Of a stretch of 64,000 nucleotides of DNA, positions 35,083-45,509 are shown piece after piece. The notes under the pieces are model-generated. The model was not told the DNA's origin and made no database searches. It saw only the letters and a program-made list of their open reading frames with translations. Position numbers and translations under genes: made by a program. Numbering within the stretch: the stretch's first letter is position 1; each line of letters starts with the position of its first letter. The stretch is from Euptelea pleiosperma (taxonomy: Eukaryota > Streptophyta > Magnoliopsida > Ranunculales > Eupteleaceae), in assembly GCA_035048495.1 (NCBI GenBank), contig CM068544.1:15122138-15186137 (forward strand), read 5' to 3'.

Positions 35083-35600
35083 TAAAACTTCTGTCAACAA
35101 GCCGGTCACAACCCACAGTAGGAGCCATGTTGCACTCTTCTTGGACGCTGACCATAGGTTGTTTGGCCAGTCCCTGGTGGACCTGCAAACCAATAATCAG
35201 CATGATTACTGAATTCTAAGAGTTGGATTGAAGTCATTTTCGGTTGATTTTAACGGTAGGAATTTAAGATTTATTGAGTGTTATTTGGGTGAAAAGATCC
35301 AAAGCTTGTAAATCACTAATCTGGGTGATTTCTGGTTTGCAGGTCCACCGACGGACTGGCCAAACATCCATATGTGGGTGGAGTAAAGACTTTGATGACA
35401 GGGTGCAATATGAGCCACGTCGGATACTCTTAGAGGACTCTGACCGTATGGATGTTTTTCCAATCCCTATATGGACCTACAAACAAAAAATCATCTTGAT
35501 TTGTGATTTCAAACCTTTGGATCTTTGTACCTCAAATAATGGTCAATAATGCTCAAATTTCACACTGTTAAAATCAACCCATGAAAACAATTCCAATCAG
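35083..35600. mobile_element. Two truncated family B MITEs in tandem
   Basis: The first runs from about 35087 (ATTAAAACTTCTGTCA) through AACCAATAATCAGCATGATT and its opposing arm to about 35370. The second starts at 35383 (GAGTAAAGACTTTGATGACA) in the same orientation, and contains GGACTCTGACCGTATGGATG and CAAAAAATCATCTTGATT, but its right arm is missing. Two AT-rich segments with GGGGTGCATTCAA(C/T)AGGTC follow at 35608 and 35657, a short direct repeat. Confidence 0.65.
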
Positions 35601-35789
35601 AAGTGTGGGGTGCATTCAACAGGTCAGGTGCCCTCACAAATTTGAAACAAAATATGGGGTGCATTCAATAGGTCGAGTGCCCTCACATTTCCTGGGTGCG
35701 ACTAATTTTTCCCTAAGTTTATCTAAATGTTTGCGCTGCAATAAGTGATGCCAGCACAGCGCTGACAACCACCGTTGGATTCTTGATGA

Positions 35790-36130
35790 CACCTGCAGTT
35801 AGCGAGGGTGCTACAGTCAATATGAGCCACCTGATACATTCTTAAGAGGACACTAACCACATGGATGTTTGGCCAATCACTAGGTGGACCTACAAACCAA
35901 AAATCAGCCTGATTATTTGAAACCTTCAGATCTTTGTACTCAAATAATGTTGAAATTCATACGGTTAAAAACAACCCATGAAAATAACTTCAATCAAACG
36001 GATATAAGCACGCGTTAAAAAGTACTAAAATCTAATTGGTAGAGATTACCAATCAGGGTGATTTTTGGTGTGTCTATCCACCAAGGGGTGGGATAAACAT
36101 CCATGCAGCCAGTGGGCCCCTATTGCTAGA
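35790..36130. mobile_element. MITE with the shared core, ends undefined
   Basis: Left arm ACCACATGGATGTTTGGCCA and AAAAATCAGCCTGATTATT; right arm ACCAATCAGGGTGATTTTTG and GGATAAACATCCATGCAGCC. The centre carries ACGGTTAAAAACAACCCATG. Terminal repeats not recognised. Confidence 0.6.
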
Positions 36131-36171
36131 GTGCTGAGCTAGTGCAGATGGGCGGTATATTGTCCTCCACA

Positions 36172-36720
36172 CCATGGTTCAAAGTCGCCGATTCCAGTCT
36201 GCATCGGGCAATCCGGATCGGGATTGGAGCCCACCGATCCGATCCAAACCAGGCTCTGTCTCGCCCCCGAGATCACTGTTTCAGAAAGGAGTTCCACACA
36301 TGAACCCATCCAACCGTCTAGTCCGTTTTCTCCACCGGGACCATCGATAGATGGGTCACCTACTGGATTGTACAATATGTAACTGCCAATGAACTTGATG
36401 AAAGATTCAAAACGTAGTATCAATTCCAGATGTATAAGCATGTGGTTCATGATTCAACGCTTACTTCTACATATGCCAGGAGTGAAGCATGGAATTTTCA
36501 TCTTAAAGCGTATTACGGAAAATATCAGTATACAGTATAGAACATGGTTCAAAGTCTCGGCCGATCGCATTTTGGATCGGGCAATACGGATCGGGATCGG
36601 TGGCTATCGAGATGATCCTGAAATGGGGTTCTCTCCCAAGATGCACTGTTCTTGAATAATCGTCACGTCGTCTTGAGCGAGATGATCTGAGAACACGGAT
36701 CTGGATCGGGATCGACACCG
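36172..36720. repeat. Dispersed repeat with two direct ATGGTTCAAAGTC copies
   Basis: ATGGTTCAAAGTCGCCG (36172) and ATGGTTCAAAGTCTCGGC (36544) each precede a GGATCGGGCAAT(A/C)CGGATCGGG segment. A further CTGGATCGGGATCGACACCG lies at 36702. They are direct repeats about 370 bp apart, unlike the foldback at 24238. The class is unknown. Small open frames here are not convincing genes. Confidence 0.55.
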
Positions 36721-36840
36721 ACACCCACCAATAGTTACAGCAGAACAAAATGATGATCATGATAGCGGACGGCCCCGGCAGGCAGCGGTGGCACTGCCCG
36801 CTAGAGGAAACACAACCAGGAAGAGAGTTTGATCTCACGA

Positions 36841-37080
36841 GATCAATGGCTCTGATACCATGAAGAATTTTGACTTTATTGTTAAAACTTGGATGATTAC
36901 ATTGACATACTCAAAGCTCTTATATAGAGCATTACAAGAGTCTAATAAAAAAAGAAATTCTAATCTCTTAGAATCAAATATGATCCTAATTGATTCATCC
37001 AAATCTTAATGATCTAGAGAATATGTGATAAGATACACTAAATATGTGATGTGATAAGATACACCAAATATTTGATTGCA
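36841..37080 (-). mobile_element. Copia-type LTR with primer-binding site
   Basis: Read on the - strand, the LTR has TATATAAGAGC (complement near 36919-36929) as a TATA-like motif and ends AATTCTTCA. TGGTATCAGAGCCATTGATC (complement of 36841-36860), an initiator-Met tRNA primer-binding site, follows at once. Inside, GATCTCGTGAGATCAAACTC follows as leader. No gag or pol is found to the left, where another repeat intervenes. The outer LTR end near 37080 is estimated. Confidence 0.7.
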
Positions 37081-37449
37081 CGAAAGTTTTTTCTAAGAAA
37101 ATAGACCCGGGAAATGCCTTAAATGGCTGTTGGATTCCACCTGAGAACACAAATTTCAATCATGTAAGAAAATAATTAAATGCGTCTTTTTCAGGTGGTA
37201 ATGAATTCTCTCCTATGTGGAAAGGTAAATGGATTCCGGGCTTGGAGGGATTTTATTCGGGGAAAGATTTTTGCATCCTTCATATTTTCACCTCACTTTT
37301 CAGTTTTCACCTTTATCATGTGAGCAAATAAATAAAGGTGTATTTACAGGTGAAAATTACAATTTCCCCACTTGCCAATCAAACAAGCCCTTACTAATTT
37401 TGCCCCCAAAATATGTAATTTAAATAACTTTTCTGTATAAAATAGTCTT

Positions 37450-37830
37450 TTGACCATGGTTTTAAAAATGGCTGTTTAAACGGTAACGCCCCAAGCTCAT
37501 TTCTGTTAAAACCGTTTAAACACGTTTTATCACTTTTGAATAAAACAGCTGCTTTTTTGTTTTAACAGCCATTAAAATCGTTTACACAGCCGTTTAATTC
37601 TAAAAAAATTTGTAAAAAAAATGGCCGTTAAATCCGTTAAATTCTATTAAATTCTTTTTTTTTTTAATTTTTAAATTTCAAAATTTGAATTTCAGCGCCA
37701 TTTTTTCCGTTAAAACTGTTAAAATCCGTTTAATTCCATTTTTTCCATTTTTGCCCCTGGCCGTTTCAATCCGTTTAAACGGTTTAAAAGCTAAAGCCCC
37801 CAGTCCGTTTAACCGTTTCCTTCATTATTT
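37450..37830. repeat. Interspersed repeat rich in CCGTTTAAACGG-like palindromes
   Basis: Opens ACCATGGTTTTAAAAATGGC and holds about twelve copies of CCGTTTAA / TTAAACGG in both orientations, ending CCGTTTAACCGTTTCC. It has no coding potential and lies about 450 bp upstream of the LOX TATA box. Confidence 0.6.
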
Positions 37831-38279
37831 TTGTTGTGTTTTTTTATGGGACGGAGGGTGTCTAATCTCTAATGTTCACATCTCAAGGCATCATGGAGCA
37901 AAAGTTCACAACATGTGGTGCACATGCAAAAGCGTTGGACGGATCGGATCGGACCTACCACTCAAAATATAGAATTTTCTCTATTACGCACGTTTGTTCA
38001 TTTCATACGTGAATTGCCGTGTGGAAGATGCAAAAGCACTTTTCGGTGAATAGGGTCATCTAAAGGGCCATCCCTAGGGTTCCCTAGCTAGGGCCGGGCT
38101 CAGGCTTAGGGATCGTTTGGATCAATTTATCGAAGTAATAATGTATTTTTGTATATATTTGTCTAGACGAATAAGTAAATGATTTATTACTTCTGAAATT
38201 CCCTTGTAAGAAAATGAGAAAAAGCATTTGAAAGTTTTTCACGTTGGCTAACTTGACATTGACAAACAAAATCATCTCC

Positions 38280-38282
<3 letters not shown>

Positions 38283-38318
<36 letters not shown>
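38283..38318 (+). repeat. CT microsatellite immediately upstream of the LOX TATA box
   Basis: An uninterrupted run of 18 TC units ends directly at the TATA motif. Its length is likely to vary between individuals and may influence promoter spacing. Confidence 0.9.
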
Positions 38319-38322
<4 letters not shown>

Positions 38323-38325
38323 AAG
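38319..38325 (+). promoter_or_regulatory. Putative TATA box of the lipoxygenase gene
   Basis: TATAAAG at 38319-38325, 50 bp upstream of the ATG at 38375, leaving a short 5' leader of roughly 20-25 nt if transcription starts about 30 bp downstream. Position and sequence fit a plant core promoter. Not experimentally known. Confidence 0.6.
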
Positions 38326-38374
38326 GACAGAGTAGTCTACATACTATACTATCTTCCCCCAACTACAAGCAAAG

Positions 38375-41300
38375 ATGTTGAAGCCTCAAGTGCAACAATC
38401 TGAGACGACTGGTAGAGCCCTCTTGTTCTTGCATAAGTCATTCATCTCCGGCCATGGGAACACATCCATCCCAATTCAGCCAAGGCTTAATCCCCATCAG
38501 AATCTTAACAGTGGTCGTGTTTGCTCCATTTCTGAAAATCTTACGGCGTCCATCGTAAGTCCGACGACAGTGAAGACTATTACGGTTAAGGCCTTAGTAA
38601 CGGTGCAATTTACCGTAACCGGGTTCATCTCGAACATGGGGCTTACCCGAGGGCTTGATGACATTACCGATTTGACCTGTAAAACCCTACTTCTGGAGCT
38701 CATTAGCTCAAAACTCGATCCCAGTAAGTATCTATGAAATAAACTACTTCTGTTTTATTTTTATTTTTTTTAATTAATCTTAAAATATATTTTTAAAATA
38801 AGCCTTAAGATATTATGTATTATAGATTCTAGTACAAATTAAACAAGAAATCTCTAAAAAGATAGAATATTCTCCCTTGCGATGCCTAGATGGCGGCATC
38901 TGATTGGTTCCACATCCTCCACATAAAAAAAAAATCTCATATTTTATGAGCTTACTCGTCGTGAACATTTCTAAGATACCTGGATAACATTCATGTGGTG
39001 CTAGTATAAGGAACAAACCGAACGGCGACATCTAATTTTATTTATATCCCATGGTCTATTAGAGATATTTTGTTTGCTGAACAAAACTGTTGTACGGAAA
39101 ATTGATGTTTAAACGGCATTATAACGGCGTTTATTGGCATAGGATAACGGGCGATGTAATGTCATTTGAAACCATGTGTAAAATATCTCTGGCAATTTGG
39201 TACCATGTACGAGAATTTGGCTTCCTTTTTAAAAAACAAAAGGAAAAAAGGAGAATCTTGAACCATGATGTTGACAACTTGGAGAAAGATTTAGGTCATT
39301 TTCATCCAAGCAAATGGCATCAACAGTATTGCTTTTTTGTATTTTCTTATTAGTATTTTTTTTAAAGCTCAAAAATGAATATTAGGTTTTTTTTTTTTTT
39401 TTTTTAAAATGAAGAAACAGGATTGGAGAGGGAGACGATAAAGGGGTATGTGCACTGGGCGGGGAAAGGAGAGGAGAAGGTGAAGTACGAAAGCAAGTTC
39501 GAAGTTCCGGTGAGTTTTGGTGATGTTGGAGCAGTTGTTGTGGAGAATGAGCACCACAAGGAGATGTTTCTCAGAAAAATCGTCTTCGATGGCTTTCCTA
39601 ATGGCCCAGTTAATATAACCTGTGACTCGTGGGTTCATTCCAAGTTCGATAATCCAGAGAACAGGGTGTTCTTCACAAACAAGGTCTCTCTCTCTCTCTC
39701 ATTCACTCACTCACTCACGTGACCCGTGGGACCCACATGCTGATGAGTTAAGGGCTGATTTTTGTGATGATATTCTTCTCAACGCGTATATATCAAACCT
39801 CACAAAAAATCAGCTCATTCCATCATGGAAAAATCTAGGATACCAACTTTTGTATCAAAATTTTGATGCAGATGTCCCTCAAATTGCAATGTAGTAGACA
39901 CGTTCAGGCCCACTTGCCTCTTGAATGTCTGGCCCACACTATGATAGACGTACACACCAAAATTCAGCATGATTGGTGATTTCTAGCAATTGGATTTGAG
40001 CACTTTTTCATCACGGGCTTGGAACCAACTCATAGGCCTGTCCATAAAGCCCATGATGAAAAAGTGCTCAAAATTCTACGGCTAGAAATCACTAATCATG
40101 CTGATTTTTGGTGTGTAGGTCTATCATATTATGGACCAGATATTCAAGGGAAAGTGGGCCCAAACGAGTCTACTACGTAACAACTTGAGTGACTTCTGCA
40201 TCAAAGAACAGCCCTTCCATCATTTGTACCTTTGTGGAAAGTCGATTGCAAGTTCGAAAATTTTTGCACCGTCCATTTGCACCGTCCATTTTTATGAGGA
40301 TGATCTCTATGTTGAGGACCCACAACCACGTGCCATTTTATAAGTCAAAAAAGGGTTGGGATGTTCTTACAATGGTGATGTTGACATGCCCGTGGGGTCC
40401 AGATAGATTCAAGGGATGATTTTTTCTTTCTTAGATAATCTCCCAAGAATCTAGTTTTGTTCTGGACAGGTTGTTACAAAGGGTCCCTCCAACCCTTCTC
40501 TTTGCAGGACATGTATTCATACAACTGCGCCCAAACCCATATTAAAACACTGGTTACCTTTTAACATAGGGTTAGGGTATGTTTCGTTCAAAGGACAGTC
40601 TCAGAGGGACTAGAAAATTCAGGATGGACTAACTTTCTATGATGATGATCTCCACTGATTTTTGTGGAAAAGTCTTAGAATGTGATCATGCAGTTTAAAT
40701 GGGTTTAAGAGGCTCAACACACATACCATGCACCACAGAGTTCTCGGCACGTACCGATTGTTTGTTTGCCACATACCCAAGTGCTTTTTTCTTTTGTAAT
40801 AAAATATTAAAAAACAATGAGTTGGGTATGTGGCAAAGAGCACACGAGTACGTCTCGTAGCCCGCTGTCGTCAAAGTTTTACTCGATACAATGGCTTATG
40901 GCTAGCTAGACTGCAAGCTGAATCCAAGAGATCGGCATCGGTATCGGGATATGATCACATGCAACACACAACTCAAATGAAAAAGTACATGAATTTTTTT
41001 CAAATCACTGGATTCCGATGATCCCATGTGTACTATTTTTATTGTTTCTCCGGTGAATGTGGACCAGTCCTACTTACCATCACAGACACCAAGTGGGTTG
41101 ATGAGGTTGAGGAAGAGGGAGCTGGAGAACTTAGGGGGCAATGGAGAGGGAAAGCGCAAGATTTTTGAGAGGATCTATGATTATGACAAATATAATGATC
41201 TTGGTGAGCCAGACAAGAGTGATGAACTGGCACGACCCATTCTAGGTGGTCCAGAGTACCCTTATCCAAGGCGTTGCAGAACAGGACGTGATCGATGTGA

Positions 41301-44300
41301 GAAAGGTATGGGAAACTAGTAAAAATTTCTGTTTTATCGTTTTTGTTCATATACCAAAATGGTAATAATAAACCAATGTATACTCCACAAATAACAATCA
41401 TGCAAAAAAAAAAAAATAATAATCTTTCCTCGTCCATTTGGTTGAGGAGATGCGTCAACCCCCTATCATGTTGTGATATGTGGAGCGGAGGTCAAGGGTT
41501 ACCGGGAGAACTAGTTTTAGTTCTTCAAGCTATTTTTTGGGGTAACACTGTAGATGTAACTTTTACTCTTTAGATAGCTCTTATACCCTCCCCTCTACAT
41601 GTCACAACATGATAGGGGGGTTGAGGCTTTCTCCACAACCAAATGGGTGAGGCAAGTCGAACTGAACAATTATAGACATCGCTGGACCATTTTTTTATTT
41701 TTTTTTAGCACGAAAATCAAATTAAAATTCTATGTTAGATACTTAAATATGTGTGATATTTGTGGATCTAATGGTTCAATTTTAAGAATTGAAGTATAAA
41801 TGTTGTATCCACATTGTGTCAATCCTTTGTTCTAGCTTGCCGTTGTTCTAAATTTTATTTGCCTAGTATAAATGTTGTATTCATAGAGTATCAAGTTGAA
41901 ACTTGGCAAAGTAAAGCTAGACCTTGCTTTTCCTTCTATATGAAAATCAAAGAAGAATCTCCTATAATAACAAAATAACAATAATAATTAAGATGGAAGC
42001 AAGATAATCAAAGAAATAAAACAAGAGAACACACCACAATTTTTAATGTAGAAAACTCCTTCAATGAGAAGGGTAAAAACCAAGTGACACTAGTCCAGAA
42101 ACTTTCGTTGTACGAAATAATAGGGTTACAACTTCTTTATATAAAACTAAAGGATGCCAATCATCAACGAGCAATACTTGGATATCTAATTAACCTCACC
42201 AAGAAAAATAGTGAAAATACACAAAACGAAAAAACAAAATTTTCTTACCGAATGAGCGAGAGTTGCAAATACCTCCAATGGAGAGGTTGAAGTGATGAGA
42301 ACGACGAACCAAAAATGTGGATTTGTCTTCACAACTCCGAATTAGAAAGGATGCACCCAAGTATTCACTTCTCACCTTCATTTTCTTCTCTAAAGAAAGC
42401 TTTAAAAAACCTCTTGCCAAAACTCAATGATCGTACCAACCCGAGAGAAAAAAAACCCATTTTTTTTTTGTTGTCTCTCATGAGCATTAAATGTTCTCAA
42501 CCACATCTCAACACACCTTTTACTTTCAATCATCGAAAGAAACTCTTCAACTTCTACACAAAAGCATCTTCGTTGGACTCAAGAGTATGTCCAAAAAAGG
42601 TCCGTCCCACCTCCATATGAAGAGGGAATTCCAACAAACTCCCCCTCCCGACTCATGAGGAGGGCTCACTCAAATTTGTCACACATCTACAAAACTCATG
42701 TTTACCCTTAAGCAAAGCCTTTGTCATCAAATCCGACCCATTCTTGTCAATATGAATTTTTTTTAGTTGTAACAACTTTTTCTTTAAAAACATCTCTGAT
42801 TCAATGATACTTTACATCAATATGCTTGGACCGATAATGAAAACTTGGATTCTTACTGAGATGTATGGCACTCTGACTATCGCAACGAAGTAAATACTTT
42901 TATTGCTTGAAATCCAATTCTTGTAAAAACTTCTTCAACCACAACATCTCTTTGCAAGCTTCTGTAACTACAATATACTCAGCTTTTGTAGTAGATAATA
43001 CCACACACTTTTGCAACTTAGATTACCATGATATTACTCCCCTACAAAGGTAAAAATATAACCTAATCGATGTAGACTTCTTACAGTCAACATCTCGTAT
43101 CATGTCTACATCCGTGATGCCTTCTAGCACAGGCTTACAATTTCCAAAGCACAGACTCATCTTGAATGACCCTTGAGATACCCGAGGATCTACTTGACTG
43201 CTGCCCAATGCTCTTTGCTAGGATTGACAGGAAATCTATCAACTACATGGGCAATATCAGGTTTTTTGCACACCATCGTATACATCAACCTTCCCATGAT
43301 CGATGCATATGGAATTTTTTTTAATTTCTTATTTTTCTTTTTTGCTTGAAGAGCTTTGATCACTACTTAACTTAAAGTAAACTACAAGTGGACAAACAAC
43401 TGATTTTGATTGATTGATGTTGAATCTTTCAAGCACTTCTCAATGTATCTTTCTTGTGATAGTCATAGTTTGTCAACATTCCTATCTGAGAGATCTTTAT
43501 GCCCAAAATTTGTTTGATCTTCTTTTATTACCGGTCGATGGATTACCTAACTCATCTCAACACCATAGAATATTCTTTACCAATCACAAGATACTCATCT
43601 AGAACCATCAACCATTAAAGGGAGAAAAAGTGAGGTAACATCTTATTCATAAATATAAATCTGAATCACCCATGAATCTCACTGACTAAGAATTGATAAT
43701 TGAAAAGGGCAAGAACACCCTTCAAGAGCCCTTTTAGAATCCAAAACCATTAGAAAGCCTCGTCTTAAAGTTTGAAATTTTAGTCAAAGATTCTACTTTT
43801 ATTGATAAAAGATCAAAAATTACTTGTATCTTTGATTTTAGTGTTGAATTTTGTTTAAGTCAATATCATTTATTTTTAACTCTTCTATCATTTCAAAAAA
43901 GGGTCGTCGGACTCCAAGGACCCCCATTTTGGCGTACCCACATAGATGATTAATCAATGGCTGATTTTTGGTGAGGATGAGATCACCCCTATAGAAAATC
44001 AGCCCATTCTGAAATTTCTAACCCCGTTAAATGTGGTTTTCAAGTATCATGGTAAAAATCGACGGTTCATAATTCTTCAACTTCTAAACCAGTCTATGAA
44101 TATCATAATGATTTGAATTTGTGTGAGGATGATCTCCTCACCATAGAGATCATCCTCACCAAAAATCAGTCATTGATTCATCTTCTATGTGGGTATGCCA
44201 AAGTAGGGGTAAAAAATGGGGGTCCCTAGAGTCCAACCATTCAAAAAAATGGTTTCATAAAAATCTAACAACTCAATTGTAAGGTCAGAACTTTTGTTTG

Positions 44301-45454
44301 ACCAATATTCAATTTATCATAATGTTTTATCTTTAATATTTTGCAAATAAGATGTAAATCATTAAAAAATATTAAAAAAAAATCTTTTAAATTATTTTTA
44401 TATTATCAATTTTAGACTTAAAATGATTATTTTATCAATTATAGATTAACCCTCTAGATGTACATTGAAACCTTGATGTGAGTAGATGCATCAAAGTTCA
44501 TTCATCTTAATATACCATTGATAATACTCATTAAGCTTATCTATCTAACTCATCGACTTTCTTGTTTGTCTAATTTTGTCGACCTTTTTAGTTTATTCTT
44601 CTCGTTGAACTCTATAACAACTATTCAACTTTCTTACCTGACAAATTAGAAGACAAACCTCTTTTTTTACACTTTTATCCTCTAAATATCAAAATTAACA
44701 TAACTTTTATTCTCAATATACAAAATATCCCTACTTTTCACATATAAACACCCTCTCCCTACAAAGAGAAGGGCATCCCTTCCAAGCCCTCTCCTTCATA
44801 ACCAATTGTATTTCATGCTTGTTCCGAACATATAAAATTTTATTATCACTTTGTTCGTGTTCAATTCATTCTTAGTCATCTATCGGTTCTCGATGTGTTT
44901 ACAAAAAGCCTTCCTCGATGAGCTTTATACCAAGTTGAATGTACTACTGTGCAATATGTGGGGGCCATGATAAACCATACAACTCCATGTCATGCATCTA
45001 ATGAGATGTAGTAGCCACTTAACTTGCGATGTCAATCATTCATATACAAGCATTGGATTAAGAGATCGAACAAGTGTTTGTGCGTATATGCTCATGTTGG
45101 CATGCTTTTATGCATTGTTACAGACCCATTGTCAGAAAAGAGGAGCAATACGATGTACGTGCCGAGGGATGAAGCATTCTCGGAAGTGAAGCAGATGACA
45201 TTCTCTGTTACGACGCTGAAATCTGTGTTGCACACACTGCTCCCCCAAATTGGAACAGCCCTCATCGACGCCGACGTCGACGGATTTCCCAAATTCACTG
45301 CCATAGACTCTCTATTCAGTCAAGGGTACGGTCAGCTTACCTAATACTGAAAATCAAGGCTTCTTCAAAACACTGCTGCCACGGCTGGTCAAGGCTATAA
45401 GTGGAGGAGATAATCTTTTGCTATTTGAGACTCCAAAAATGTTTTATAGTAATA

Positions 45455-45509
<55 letters not shown>

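Noticed and set aside
36139..36838. Several open frames around 36139-36838 as genes
   Set aside because: They run across dispersed GGATCGGG repeats and a primer-binding site, with no family similarity.
38497..38703. Antisense open frame over LOX exon 1
   Set aside because: Shadow of the LOX coding exon; no independent evidence.
45326..45335. GTACGGTCAG as a 10-nt intron that would restore the LOX frame
   Set aside because: Far below the minimum size for a plant intron. An indel or sequencing error is much more likely.
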